From UPXZ01 sp964498765 (GTDB lineage: Bacteria; Bacteroidota; Bacteroidia; Bacteroidales; Paludibacteraceae), in the NCBI GenBank assembly GCA_964498765.1, contig CAZCIU010000003.1:30276-94275 (forward strand): a stretch of 64,000 bases of DNA. Reading direction: 5' to 3'. Shown here one piece after another: positions 16,618 through 25,419 of this stretch (the first letter of the stretch is position 1; each line of letters opens with the position of its first letter). Under the pieces are notes generated by a model, which saw nothing but the letters and a program-made list of their open reading frames with translations, searched no databases and had not been told where the DNA came from. A program made the translations under genes and the position numbers.

Positions 16618-18864
16618 ATGAAAAAAACAATCCTATATACTTTAGCAATTACGCTATTTTCATTTTACAGTTTCCAAGCTTATGCTTATGATAATGAGTT
16701 AGATAGCGTTAATACGGTAAATTTGGATGCCGTAAATGTTTATAGCACCAAAGAAACCAATATAAAAAATGCTCCGGTTGCATCAACCGTGCTTGGCAAC
16801 GAGAAAATTGAGCAATCACAGATCACTTCCATTCGCGACATCAGCATCCGAGTACCAAACTTTTTTATTCCGGATTATGGTTCTGCCTACTCCAGCTCGC
16901 CTTACGTGCGCGGTGTTGGCTCACGTTCCAGCGGTCAGTCCATCACGCTTTATGTAGATAATGTGCCTTATCTTGAAAAATCTGCCTTCGATTTTGAGCT
17001 TTACGATATTGCGCAAATTGAAGTGCTACGTGGCCCGCAAGGTACGCTTTACGGTCGCAACAGCATCGGTGGAGTTGTAAATATGTTTACGCTTTCACCG
17101 AAAGATTATCAAGGACTAAAAGTTTCGCTTACGGGTGGAAATTACGGTCTAATGAAAGCAAACGCAAGTTTTTACGCGCTTCTGAGCGATAAAGTGGGTT
17201 TGGTTTTGGGCGGATATTACGGTCAGCACAATGGTTTTTACACAAATGATTTCACCGGAAAAAAAGTGGATGATGAGAAAACCGGCGGTGCCCGCGCCAA
17301 ATTAGATTGGGAGATTTCTCCGCAATTCAAATTGAATTATGCTGTTGATTTTGATTTTGTAAATCAAGGTGCATTTCCTTACGGACTTTACAACGACAGT
17401 AGCAAAACTACTGCAAATCCAAATTTTAACGACCAAAGCACTTATAGTCGCAAAACGCTGAACAACAGTCTTTTCGCAAAATACATTTTTGAAGATTTGA
17501 TTTTTACATTCTCAGCTGCACATCAATATTTTGATGACGACATGCGAATTGACCAGGATTTTTCGCCACTTTCTATATTTACGCTTCAGCAAACTCAGAA
17601 ACAAAATCTTCTGAATGGAGAAGCTTTGGTTCGTTCTGCATCAGCCGGAAACTACAAATGGCTGGTTGGGATGAATGGTTTTGATCAAAAAATTGACATG
17701 ACTGCTCCGGTAAGTTTCAAACAAGATGGAATTAAAACGGTGCTTCAGCCACAATTGCCACCAAATATGCGAATTGCCAATGAGGCTTACAACATTCCGG
17801 GAACCTATGTTTATCACAGAAGCGGAGCCGCACTTTTCCATCAGTCCACATTCGACAATCTGCTTGTAGAAGGACTTTCGCTAACTTTGGGCGGAAGATT
17901 AGACGTGGAAAAAGCACAGCTTGACTACAACACCAATTCTGAAATGACAATGGAAATGAGCGTTGGACCACGCGTAATTTCGATGACGAATAAAGCTGAA
18001 CTTGTTGGAAGTGTGGACACGACTTTCGTGCAATTTCTTCCAAAAGCGGCCTTGAAATATGAATGGGGAAATCAGAATTTCATCTACGGAAGCGTAGCCA
18101 GAGGTTATAAAACCGGAGGATTTAACGTTCAGATGATTTCGGATTTGGTTACCGAAAAAATCCGTGCTAGGCCGGGGACTCCTGAGCCAGACGTGAAAAA
18201 AGGCACTATGTACATGCCGGAGATGAGCTGGAATTACGAACTGGGAATTCACAATACATTTATGGACAGAAAACTGAAAACCGACATTACACTTTTCTAC
18301 ATGGATATCACTGGTTTGCAGTTGACAGAATTTGTGACTACCGGTGCCGGACGTATGTTGACCAACGCCGGATCTTCGGTGAGCAAAGGAGTTGAAGTTA
18401 GTGCGGACATGCAGCTTGGAGGTGGATTTAGCTTGGGATTGAACTACGGTTACGCGCATGCTACTTTCAAACATTTTACGGATGTCAAACGTGTAAATGG
18501 TCAGGAAGTAGTCGTTGATTATACCGGAAAACTGGTTCCTTATGCTCCGCAACACACCGTAAATGCCAATCTGAATTACTTCAAAAGTTTCGAAAATTCA
18601 TTTATTTCATCGCTTTACGGAACCGTTTCATACAACGGAATTGGTAAAATTTTCTGGCACGAAGACAACGAACTATCACAAGATTTTTACAGTCTGGTGG
18701 ATGCAAAAATCGGCGTTAAAAAGAATTTTATCGGTTTGGAGCTTTGGGGTAAAAATCTGCTTAACACAGCTTATAATGCATTTTATTTTGAATCATTTAG
18801 CAAAAAATATTTCCAACAAGGAAAACCGCTTCAGTTCGGAGCTAAATTAACTTTTGACATTTAA
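16618..18864 (+). CDS. TonB-dependent outer-membrane receptor
   Basis: A 748-residue outer-membrane transporter with a signal peptide (about 1-23). The plug domain (about 40-160) carries the hallmark IAQIEVLRGPQGTLYGRNSI near residues 127-146. A 22-strand barrel follows, ending in AKLTFDI. There is no N-terminal carboxypeptidase-like domain and no SusD partner, so it is a simple siderophore/haem-type receptor rather than a glycan receptor. Ferrochelatase follows 81 bp downstream on the same strand, which suggests porphyrin, haem or iron as the cargo. Alternatives are siderophores or other small ligands. Confidence 0.9.
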   Translation: MKKTILYTLAITLFSFYSFQAYAYDNELDSVNTVNLDAVNVYSTKETNIKNAPVASTVLGNEKIEQSQITSIRDISIRVPNFFIPDYGSAYSSSPYVRGVGSRSSGQSITLYVDNVPYLEKSAFDFELYDIAQIEVLRGPQGTLYGRNSIGGVVNMFTLSPKDYQGLKVSLTGGNYGLMKANASFYALLSDKVGLVLGGYYGQHNGFYTNDFTGKKVDDEKTGGARAKLDWEISPQFKLNYAVDFDFVNQGAFPYGLYNDSSKTTANPNFNDQSTYSRKTLNNSLFAKYIFEDLIFTFSAAHQYFDDDMRIDQDFSPLSIFTLQQTQKQNLLNGEALVRSASAGNYKWLVGMNGFDQKIDMTAPVSFKQDGIKTVLQPQLPPNMRIANEAYNIPGTYVYHRSGAALFHQSTFDNLLVEGLSLTLGGRLDVEKAQLDYNTNSEMTMEMSVGPRVISMTNKAELVGSVDTTFVQFLPKAALKYEWGNQNFIYGSVARGYKTGGFNVQMISDLVTEKIRARPGTPEPDVKKGTMYMPEMSWNYELGIHNTFMDRKLKTDITLFYMDITGLQLTEFVTTGAGRMLTNAGSSVSKGVEVSADMQLGGGFSLGLNYGYAHATFKHFTDVKRVNGQEVVVDYTGKLVPYAPQHTVNANLNYFKSFENSFISSLYGTVSYNGIGKIFWHEDNELSQDFYSLVDAKIGVKKNFIGLELWGKNLLNTAYNAFYFESFSKKYFQQGKPLQFGAKLTFDI

Positions 18865-18877
18865 TTTTCAAGAAAAA

Positions 18878-18917
18878 CATAAACAACTGACACAGAATAT
18901 GTAGCCAGTTGTTTATG
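18878..18917 (+). terminator. Inverted repeat between the TonB receptor and hemH
   Basis: CATAAACAACTG (18878-18889) and CAGTTGTTTATG (18906-18917) form a perfect 12-bp stem with a 16-nt loop. Only AT-rich sequence follows rather than a clean T run, so it may be a weak terminator or an mRNA stability structure. Confidence 0.5.
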
Positions 18918-18945
18918 ATTTAAATAATTTCTGTTTTCAGTTTCT

Positions 18946-19953
18946 ATGAAAAAAAAACTCGTATTACTAATCAATATTGGAACACCAACTTCGCCAAAAA
19001 TTACTTCTGTTGCTAAATATTTATCTGAATTTCTATGCGATAAATTCATTATGAATATGAACAGGATTTTGCGATTTTTGTTGGTACACTTGATAATTAT
19101 TCCACGAAGAGTAAGTAAATCCACCGATAAATACAGGCAAATCTGGACGAAAGAAGGTTCTCCCCTACTCATAAATCATCAAAATCTGACTAAAAAACTT
19201 CAAGCGGTTTTACCGGAAAATTATCAGGTTCACGGTGCGATGCGTTATGGAAATCCTTCTATTCTTAACACACTGAAAAATCAAAATTTTAAGAATACTT
19301 GTGAAATAATTGTGGTGCCGCTTTATCCGCAATACGCGTCTTCGACTACTGAATCATCTATTCAAAAAACCATCGCGGCCATCAAAAAGCTGGAAATTGA
19401 TTGTGACCTGAAAATTATTGAGCAGTTTTATCACGAGCCGGCTTATATCGAGGCTTTTTCAAAACATATTCAAAGCTATCATCCTGAAAAATTTGATTTC
19501 GTGCTGTTTTCGTATCACGGTTTGCCGCTTTCGCAAACACAAACTGACATTGACGAAAATTCAGAAAGAAACCGAAACATCGAATATACTTCGAGCAGTA
19601 AAACGCGACTTGATTATGTAAAATCGTGCGAAAACACAACAGAATTATTGGCGAATGCCTTGAATTTGGCGGAAGATAAATACAGTACTGCTTTCCAATC
19701 GCGCTTCTCCAAAGACTGGACAAAACCTTACACCGACTACGTTTTAAAAGATCTGATAAAAGAAGGTAAAAAGAAAGTTTTAATCGTATCACCGTCATTT
19801 GTAGCTGATTGTCTGGAAACAACTTTGGAATTAGGCATTGAGTACAAAGAAGAATTTATGGCAAATGGCGGTGAAGAATTTGTACTTGTGGATAGCTTAA
19901 ACGACAATCCGGAGTGGGTAAAAAGTCTGGCAAGCATTATTCAGGATCGATAA
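18946..19953 (+). CDS. hemH: Ferrochelatase
   Basis: A 335-residue enzyme that inserts ferrous iron into protoporphyrin IX, the last step of haem b synthesis. The family pattern is clear: LLINIGTPTSP at the N-terminus, VPLYPQYASSTT (about 125-136), the catalytic His in FSYHGLP (about 188), FQSRFSKDWTKPYTD (about 246-260) and the metal-ligand Glu in SPSFVADCLETTLEL (about 284-298). No other haem biosynthesis gene is nearby. Its partnership with the receptor upstream suggests use of imported porphyrin or a link between iron uptake and haem synthesis. Confidence 0.94.
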   Translation: MKKKLVLLINIGTPTSPKITSVAKYLSEFLCDKFIMNMNRILRFLLVHLIIIPRRVSKSTDKYRQIWTKEGSPLLINHQNLTKKLQAVLPENYQVHGAMRYGNPSILNTLKNQNFKNTCEIIVVPLYPQYASSTTESSIQKTIAAIKKLEIDCDLKIIEQFYHEPAYIEAFSKHIQSYHPEKFDFVLFSYHGLPLSQTQTDIDENSERNRNIEYTSSSKTRLDYVKSCENTTELLANALNLAEDKYSTAFQSRFSKDWTKPYTDYVLKDLIKEGKKKVLIVSPSFVADCLETTLELGIEYKEEFMANGGEEFVLVDSLNDNPEWVKSLASIIQDR

Positions 19954-19998
19954 TCAAATTTTCTCATTGATACCACGCTGATTTTTCAGACAAATTCC

Positions 19999-20006
19999 TA
20001 TCTTTG
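19999..20006 (+). promoter_or_regulatory. -7 promoter element for the 150-residue membrane protein gene
   Basis: TATCTTTG, an exact match to TAnnTTTG, lies 29 bp before the ATG at 20036. Confidence 0.55.
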
Positions 20007-20035
20007 TTTTTATCAAAATTTTCAATTCTAAAATT

Positions 20036-20488
20036 ATGCTACTAAACAGAAATATAAAAGTTCCGAATAAAAATGCGCTTTATCACTTGATGATTGGTCT
20101 TATATTTTTTGGAATGTCCGGATGGGTTATCAGCGAAGGCTTGCAAAAAGAAAAAGGAATAGATCAATTCGACTGGGTCTATATTTTTGTATTTGGAATG
20201 GTTGGTGTTTATTTTAGTATCAAAGGTTTAAGCTCAATTATTCGTAAAGCATACATTCGCGTGGATGAGGAAAAAATTTCTGTAAAACCCGATGAATCCA
20301 GCAAATCCGAAACGATTTTCTGGCGTGACATTCAGTTTATTAAAAAAGTGGATAGAAATTTTGACATCATCAGAAAAGACAACACGAATTACATGATTTA
20401 TTTTTCGTATTACACTTACAAAAATGCGGATGATTTGCGGGACGCTATTCTGGAAATGGCGTATAAAAAAGGTGTGAAAGTGGAATAA
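20036..20488 (+). CDS. Membrane protein with PH-like cytoplasmic domain, unknown function
   Basis: A 150-residue protein with two hydrophobic segments (about 17-36 and 47-64) followed by a soluble, strand-rich region. IRVDEEKISVKP...IFWRDIQFIKK is the sort of pattern seen in bacterial PH-like domains. I cannot assign a named family with certainty. Its stop codon abuts the stop codon of the convergent gene with no bases between them. Confidence 0.65.
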   Translation: MLLNRNIKVPNKNALYHLMIGLIFFGMSGWVISEGLQKEKGIDQFDWVYIFVFGMVGVYFSIKGLSSIIRKAYIRVDEEKISVKPDESSKSETIFWRDIQFIKKVDRNFDIIRKDNTNYMIYFSYYTYKNADDLRDAILEMAYKKGVKVE

Positions 20489-20794
20489 TTAATCATCAAA
20501 ATCATAACCTGCCTGACAAGTCAGGCATTGCAATCCATACTCATCATATTCATCGTAAGCCGGTCCGGGACGCAGATTGTACGAAATAATTCGGTCAATT
20601 CTGATTTCTTCACCGGACTGGAATTTCATAAAATATTCAAAGCTGTTTTTTCGCACCAATCCAAGTGCTTTACCTTCAATTTCCTCCACTTTCGTTCCTT
20701 CTCCGAAATAAAAAACACGTGTTGATTCTTTGTTTTTTTCGGCTTCCAGAAACTCCATTACGTCCTGATCCACTGGTGTATAAGTTGTTTCCAT
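20489..20794 (-). CDS. Conserved small acidic protein, unknown function
   Basis: A 101-residue cytosolic protein. The ATG at 20794 (METTYTPVDQDV) is chosen over one 22 codons upstream, because the extension is hydrophobic and lies in promoter-like sequence. The protein is rich in Glu/Asp and Tyr, and ends with an acidic tract (PAYDEYDEYG) and a CLTC motif before YDFDD. I do not recognise its function. A 7-bp-arm palindrome at 20511-20526 lies in the codons for the CLTC region. It converges on the preceding gene with zero spacing. Confidence 0.6.
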   Translation of the reverse strand: METTYTPVDQDVMEFLEAEKNKESTRVFYFGEGTKVEEIEGKALGLVRKNSFEYFMKFQSGEEIRIDRIISYNLRPGPAYDEYDEYGLQCLTCQAGYDFDD

Positions 20795-20892
20795 AATGTT
20801 CTGATTTATAAATGGGAAACAATAGAGTTTTAGAGAAAGTTCAGAAAATATCTTTTTCAAGGAAGAATTTTTACTTGTAGTTTATCTCACAA

Positions 20893-20918
20893 AAAAGCCG
20901 AACTCTCGCCCGGCTTTT
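20893..20918 (-). terminator. carB: Intrinsic terminator after carB
   Basis: AAAAGCCG and CGGCTTTT, 8-bp arms with a 10-nt loop, are followed by a T run on the minus strand and lie 24 bp past the carB stop codon. Confidence 0.85.
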
Positions 20919-20942
20919 CACTTTATACTTTCTATCTTTCAA

Positions 20943-23900
20943 CTAATATTCTCCCCAGCTTTTTATCTTCACATCTTCAGGCGTCAAATTACAGAAAGAT
21001 TGAATAAAGGCTGAAGCCAGACGAGCGTTGGTGATAAGCGGAATGTTGTAATCCACTGCGCCGCGGCGGATGATGTATCCATTAGTCAATTCTCGTTTGG
21101 TGATGTTTTTCGGAATGTTGATAATCAGGTCGAAACGCTTGTCGGCAATCATCGTTTTGATGTTTACGTCGCCTTCTTCGTCCGGCCAATTTACGTCAGT
21201 CGCTTTTACGCCGTTTTCTTCCAGAAATTTCTGCGTTCCGTGGCTGGCATAGAGCTCGTAACCTTTCGCGTGAAGCAATTTACAAGCTTCCAGTAAATCC
21301 ACTTTTGATTTTGCTTCGCCCGAAGAAATCAGAATGCCTTTTTTCGGTACGATATAACCCACCGAAAGCATCGATTTCAGCATCGCTTCGTTGAAATCAT
21401 CGCCTATACAGCCCACTTCACCGGTTGACGACATATCCACGCCAAGTATCGGGTCAAAATTATGCAAACGTGAGAACGAAAATTGCGAGGCTTTCACGCC
21501 GATATGTTCCAGGTCAAACACCGAACTGTCCGGTTTGCTGTACGGAGCATCCAGCATGATGCGTGTGGCTGTTTCTATAAAATTGCGTTTCAGCACTTTG
21601 GACACAAACGGGAACGAGCGAGATGCCCGAAGATTACATTCTATTACTTTAATATCGTTATTTTTGGCAAGATACTGAATGTTGAACGGCCCGCTGATAT
21701 TCAATTCTTTGGCAATTTGTTTCGAGATTTTCTTAATTCGGCGCATCGTTTCAAAATAGATTTTTTGTGCCGGGAAAACCAGTGTAGCATCGCCCGAGTG
21801 CACACCCGCGAACTCCACGTGTTCTGAAATGGCGTATTCCACCACTTCACCGTTTTTTGCCACAGCATCAAATTCTATCTCTTTTGCATTCTGCATAAAC
21901 GAGGACACAACTACCGGAAATTCTTTGGAAACATTGGCAGCCATTTGAAGGAATTCATGCATTTGCTCTTTATCGTAGCACACGTTCATCGCCGCGCCCG
22001 AAAGCACGTACGAAGGACGTATCAGTACCGGAAATCCTACTTCATCCACAAAAGCATCAATTTCATCAAAGCTTGTCAGCTCTTTCCAGCGTGGTTGGTC
22101 AATGCCCAATCTATCGAGCATTGCCGAGAATTTATGACGATTTTCCGCCCGGTCAATATCCAGAGCAGAAGTTCCCAGAATATGTACATTTTGACGGTGA
22201 AGTTTGATTGCCAGATTGTTTGGGATTTGTCCGCCCATTGATACAATTACACCTTTAGGAAGCTCAATATCAATCACATCTAACACACGTTCAAAAGTCA
22301 GTTCGTCAAAATACAATCGGTCGCACATATCGTAATCGGTCGAAACTGTTTCCGGATTATAATTTATCATAACCGACTGATAACCAAGCTTGCGAGCCGT
22401 TTCTACTGCATTTACCGAGCACCAGTCAAATTCCACCGACGAACCGATGCGGTAAGCACCCGAACCAAGCACTACCACGGTTTCTGCATCGGTTCTCTGC
22501 GGTGCAAAAGCGTCTTTTGAATCGTAGGTAAAATATAGATAATTCGTTTTTTCCGGATTTTCAGAAGCCACGGTATTAATTCTGCGAACGGTAGGTTTGA
22601 TTTCCAGGGATTTACGGTAGTTTCTTACACGCAGCAAATCTTCTTCCAGCGTTCCTTGTTTATTTTCCACAAAACGTGCAATCTGGAAGTCGCTGAAACC
22701 AAGTCGTTTGGCTTCTTCCAAGACATCTTTCGGCAGTTCTTCTATTTTATTGTAAGTTGCCAAAACGCGGCTGTATTTGAAAATATTTTCCAGTTTTCCC
22801 AAGAACCATTTGTCGATTTTGGTCAAATCTTCGATTTTTTCTACAGAATAACCTTTCTCGAAAGCATCAGCAATGGCAAAAATCCGCAAATCAGTCGGGT
22901 TGGAAAGTGCTTCTTCCACATTATCAAAAGTCATTTCACGATTTCCTACAAATCCGTGCATTCCCTGCCCAATCATCCGAAGTCCTTTTTGGATAATCTC
23001 TTCAAACGACTGTCCGATAGACATTATTTCGCCCACAGACTTCATCGATGAACCGATTTCGCGACTCACACCGGCAAATTTTGTCAAGTCCCAGCGCGGA
23101 ATTTTTACAATCATATAATCCACCGAAGGCGCTACGTAAGCTGAATTGCGGGTTCCCATTTCGCCGATTTGGTCAAGCGAGTAGCCTAAAGCCAATTTCG
23201 TAGCAACAAACGCCAGCGGATAACCCGAAGCCTTGGACGCTAATGCTGACGAGCGGCTCAAACGGGCGTTAATTTCAATAATCCGGTAATCATTCGTTAC
23301 GGCATTGAATGCATACTGGATGTTGCATTCGCCCACAATTCCGATGTGTCGAACTACCTGACGAGCCACGTCTTCAAGCATCCCGATTTGCTCTTTGGAA
23401 AGCGTGATAATCGGTGCAACCACGATGCTTTCGCCGGTGTGAATGCCGAGTGGATCGAAATTTTCCATCGGAACTACCGTGAAACAGTGGTCGTTTTTAT
23501 CTCGAATAACTTCAAATTCAATCTCTTTCCAGCCTTTCAAACTTTCTTCCACCAAAATCTGACTTGAAAAAGACAAAGCACTCTGACACAGTTCCACAAA
23601 TTCTTTTTCATTCTCACAAATACCCGAACCAAGCCCGCCAAGTGCATACGCCGAACGTACCATTACCGGAAAACCAATTTCATGAGCTGCTTTCAGCGCA
23701 TCTTCCAGGCTTTCCACAGCGTGTGAAACAGGCGTTTTTGCATCAATTTCATCCAGTTTTTTCACAAACAAATCACGGTCTTCGGTAATCATAATCGCCT
23801 CTACCGATGTTCCAAGAACTTTCACATTGTATTTTTGCAGCGTTCCGCTTTGATACAATTCCGTACCGCAGTTGAGTGCAGTCTGCCCGCCAAAAGCCAA

Positions 23901-24155
23901 CAAAATTCCATCAGGTTGCTCTTTTTGGATTACCTTTTCCACAAAGAACGGGGTTATTGGCAGAAAATACACCTTGTCCGCCACTCCTTCCGAAGTCTGA
24001 ATTGTCGCGATATTGGGATTGATAAGCACCGTTTCGATACCTTCTTCACGCATCGCTTTGAGCGCCTGCGAGCCCGAATAGTCAAACTCCCCTGCCTGTC
24101 CGATTTTCAATGCACCGGAACCAAGTAAAATTACTTTTTTGATTGATTTGTCCAT
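20943..24155 (-). CDS. carB: Carbamoyl-phosphate synthase large subunit
   Basis: A 1070-residue enzyme that makes carbamoyl phosphate from bicarbonate, ammonia and two ATP, for both pyrimidines and arginine. Two homologous ATP-grasp halves are present. The first opens KVILLGSGALKIGQAGEFDYSG (given by its ends KVILLGSG and GQAGEFDYSG) with the substrate loop later at IEINARLSRSSALASKA. The second opens VVVLGSGAYRIGSSVEFDWC. The C-terminal allosteric methylglyoxal-synthase-like domain occupies about 935-1070 (KKGILISSGEAKSK onwards). The small subunit carA is not in the window. A 215-nt leader carries a terminator hairpin, so expression is probably attenuated. Confidence 0.97.
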   Translation of the reverse strand: MDKSIKKVILLGSGALKIGQAGEFDYSGSQALKAMREEGIETVLINPNIATIQTSEGVADKVYFLPITPFFVEKVIQKEQPDGILLAFGGQTALNCGTELYQSGTLQKYNVKVLGTSVEAIMITEDRDLFVKKLDEIDAKTPVSHAVESLEDALKAAHEIGFPVMVRSAYALGGLGSGICENEKEFVELCQSALSFSSQILVEESLKGWKEIEFEVIRDKNDHCFTVVPMENFDPLGIHTGESIVVAPIITLSKEQIGMLEDVARQVVRHIGIVGECNIQYAFNAVTNDYRIIEINARLSRSSALASKASGYPLAFVATKLALGYSLDQIGEMGTRNSAYVAPSVDYMIVKIPRWDLTKFAGVSREIGSSMKSVGEIMSIGQSFEEIIQKGLRMIGQGMHGFVGNREMTFDNVEEALSNPTDLRIFAIADAFEKGYSVEKIEDLTKIDKWFLGKLENIFKYSRVLATYNKIEELPKDVLEEAKRLGFSDFQIARFVENKQGTLEEDLLRVRNYRKSLEIKPTVRRINTVASENPEKTNYLYFTYDSKDAFAPQRTDAETVVVLGSGAYRIGSSVEFDWCSVNAVETARKLGYQSVMINYNPETVSTDYDMCDRLYFDELTFERVLDVIDIELPKGVIVSMGGQIPNNLAIKLHRQNVHILGTSALDIDRAENRHKFSAMLDRLGIDQPRWKELTSFDEIDAFVDEVGFPVLIRPSYVLSGAAMNVCYDKEQMHEFLQMAANVSKEFPVVVSSFMQNAKEIEFDAVAKNGEVVEYAISEHVEFAGVHSGDATLVFPAQKIYFETMRRIKKISKQIAKELNISGPFNIQYLAKNNDIKVIECNLRASRSFPFVSKVLKRNFIETATRIMLDAPYSKPDSSVFDLEHIGVKASQFSFSRLHNFDPILGVDMSSTGEVGCIGDDFNEAMLKSMLSVGYIVPKKGILISSGEAKSKVDLLEACKLLHAKGYELYASHGTQKFLEENGVKATDVNWPDEEGDVNIKTMIADKRFDLIINIPKNITKRELTNGYIIRRGAVDYNIPLITNARLASAFIQSFCNLTPEDVKIKSWGEY

Positions 24156-24194
24156 TTGTATTGTATTATATAATTCTGATTTTTATTCACAAAA

Positions 24195-24238
24195 AAATCG
24201 GAAAAAATAAGACTATTCGTCTGTCTTTTTTCCGATTT
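24195..24238 (-). terminator. carB: Intrinsic terminator in the carB leader, probable attenuator
   Basis: On the carB transcript a perfect 13-bp stem (AAATCGGAAAAAA with TTTTTTCCGATTT), extended by a GAC/GTC pairing in the loop, is followed at once by seven U. It lies 39 nt before the carB start codon and within the same transcript as carB, so full-length transcription must read through it. Confidence 0.75.
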
Positions 24239-24338
24239 GTATAAAGAAAAAGTCGCTGTTGGATAAAATTGACTTTGAGTTTATCCCCTTAAAACATGTC
24301 CCGCTCATTTTCGCGAAATGTAACGACTTTAAATGCAT
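24213..24338 (-). CDS. Possible carB leader peptide (41 residues)
   Basis: An ATG at 24338 opens a 41-codon frame that ends at a TAG in the loop of the attenuator hairpin. Codons 29-33 (D-F-F-F-I) are written in a U-rich stretch just before the hairpin. A ribosome close behind RNA polymerase would therefore reach into the hairpin's 5' arm and block it. This layout is that of the enterobacterial pyrBI leader, where UTP shortage pauses polymerase at a U-rich site. Length, overlap and U-rich tract are seen; translation and regulation are inferred. Confidence 0.45.
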   Translation of the reverse strand: MHLKSLHFAKMSGTCFKGINSKSILSNSDFFFIQIGKKTDE

Positions 24339-24376
24339 TTTCTTTTCTTTGAAAAATTCAATTTTATAAATTCATG

Positions 24377-24384
24377 CAAAGGTA
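24377..24384 (-). promoter_or_regulatory. carB: -7 promoter element for carB
   Basis: On the minus strand this reads TACCTTTG, matching TAnnTTTG. Transcription from here would give a leader of about 215 nt that includes the small frame and the terminator hairpin. Confidence 0.6.
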
Positions 24385-24473
24385 CGACAAATTTTAATAT
24401 TTCGTGAAAATTTTCGAAGAAAATATTTCTAAAAAAAAATGAAAATATAATCTTAAATTCTATCATAAAACTG

Positions 24474-24481
24474 TAACTTTG
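24474..24481 (+). promoter_or_regulatory. -7 promoter element for the 158-residue lipoprotein gene
   Basis: TAACTTTG matches TAnnTTTG and ends 36 bp before the ATG at 24518. Confidence 0.55.
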
Positions 24482-24517
24482 AAACTCAATTATTATTAAT
24501 CCAAACTAATAAATTTT

Positions 24518-24994
24518 ATGAAAAAACTATTCATTTTTTTATCTTTAATTGTTTTCACTGCGTGTGCAACACAAAAATCAGCTGAAAACATTTCAAGCAA
24601 GTCCGGAAATGACCGCACGAAAAAAGTAGAATTTATCGACAATCAAACTTATCTGCTAACGGAGTATAGCAATGACAATAGCTATGGTTTTACGCAAGAA
24701 AATCCGGTAAAAGTGGGCGGAGTTTCTGAAGGTCCGAGAAATGAACGGCGATTTCTGAATGCGCTCACAGGCCCAAATGGCGAAGAAGTCGGTTATTTCA
24801 GAGTTGGAAGTTGCTGCAGTTTCAAAACTCCGAACGGCTACAACGGACTTGGGCTTTTGGACAATTACAAGGTTTATTACAAAGGCATTAAAGATACCGT
24901 GAACATTTACATAAATATGTATGACGAAGGTGATTTGAAAATTCCAGTTGGATTTAAAGCGAAAAGTTCGGATATTTTTGCATTGGAAAATTGA
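24518..24994 (+). CDS. Conserved Bacteroidetes lipoprotein, unknown function
   Basis: A 158-residue lipoprotein with lipobox FTAC (Cys about residue 16). The conserved core is TYLLTEYSNDNSYGFTQENP, then GGVSEGPRNERRFLNALTGP and a double-Cys VGSCCSFKTPNG. Relatives in many Bacteroidetes genomes share this core, and some carry, as I recall, an aldolase name; nothing here supports an enzyme of that kind, since the protein is exported and far too small. The paired Cys may form a disulfide. It is monocistronic, with its own promoter, and the tRNA gene follows. Confidence 0.8.
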   Translation: MKKLFIFLSLIVFTACATQKSAENISSKSGNDRTKKVEFIDNQTYLLTEYSNDNSYGFTQENPVKVGGVSEGPRNERRFLNALTGPNGEEVGYFRVGSCCSFKTPNGYNGLGLLDNYKVYYKGIKDTVNIYINMYDEGDLKIPVGFKAKSSDIFALEN

Positions 24995-25052
24995 TTTCAA
25001 AATCAGCAATTTAGATGAAAAAATAAATTAATTGTAAAAATTTTGATGATTT

Positions 25053-25086
25053 TTTGAACATTTTTTTTCAAAATAGCGTACTTTTG
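25053..25086 (+). promoter_or_regulatory. Promoter for the tRNA-Thr gene
   Basis: TACTTTTG at 25079-25086 matches the -7 consensus and ends 13 bp before the tRNA. TTTG at 25053-25056 is a possible -33 element at a slightly long 22-bp spacing. Confidence 0.55.
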
Positions 25087-25099
25087 CAAATCATTTTTA

Positions 25100-25172
25100 G
25101 CCTTTTTAGCTCAGTTGGTAGAGCAATTCATTCGTAATGAATAGGTCTGGGGTTCGAGTCCCCAAAAAGGCT
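25100..25172 (+). tRNA. tRNA-Thr(CGT)
   Basis: A 73-nt cloverleaf without encoded CCA. The acceptor GCCTTTT (25100-25106) pairs with AAAAGGC (25165-25171), and the D-stem starts GCTC at 25109. The anticodon arm is ATTCA-TTCGTAA-TGAAT with anticodon CGT, which reads ACG threonine codons. The T arm is TGGGG-TTCGAGT-CCCCA. The discriminator base is T. Confidence 0.96.
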
Positions 25173-25299
25173 CATTATTATCTCTTTAGCTTGAAAATTC
25201 CATCCTTTTCAACTTTCTCTACTCACCAAATATTCTCCATTCATTTATCCTTCAAAATATTTATCTGTTACCAAATCGAACTTTTTTACTACACTTTTG

Positions 25300-25330
25300 T
25301 TTGATATTTCAAAAATACGTATTATCTTTG
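25300..25330 (+). promoter_or_regulatory. Promoter of the leu operon leader
   Basis: TTTG at 25300-25303, a 19-bp spacer, then TATCTTTG at 25323-25330 match the full Bacteroidetes promoter. It lies 20 bp before the leader-peptide ATG and 210 bp before leuA. The 127 bp between the tRNA and this promoter show no other feature. Confidence 0.8.
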
Positions 25331-25350
25331 CAACGATTTATAAGAAAACA

Positions 25351-25419
25351 ATGACAAATTATTTTATACATATTATTCTTCTCAGCATTATTATTCTCTT
25401 ACAAAATAAGACGAAGTGA
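25351..25419 (+). CDS. leu operon leader peptide, Ile/Leu-rich (22 residues)
   Basis: The frame runs ATG to TGA. Residues 6-17 read I-H-I-I-L-L-S-I-I-I-L-L, so ten of twelve are isoleucine or leucine (six Ile, four Leu, using ATA, ATT, CTT, CTC and TTA codons). It stands between a full promoter and a terminator hairpin ahead of leuA. This is the expected design of a translation-coupled attenuator that senses charged tRNA-Leu and tRNA-Ile. The stop codon lies within the sequence able to form the competing antiterminator. Confidence 0.85.
   Translation: MTNYFIHIILLSIIILLQNKTK

Noticed and set aside
16409..16621. 70-codon frame just before the TonB receptor
   Set aside because: It begins inside the 21-bp palindrome, overlaps the receptor start by 4 bp, and has no recognisable domain or promoter element. 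The region is more likely leader sequence.
20511..20526. Palindrome GCCTGAC-AA-GTCAGGC as an operator
   Set aside because: It lies within the C-terminal codons of a gene, and single short palindromes of this size are expected by chance. No second copy was noticed.
24518..24994. Aldolase function for the 158-residue lipoprotein
   Set aside because: It is an exported lipoprotein of half the needed size and has no TIM-barrel motif. The name sometimes given to relatives is not supported by the sequence.
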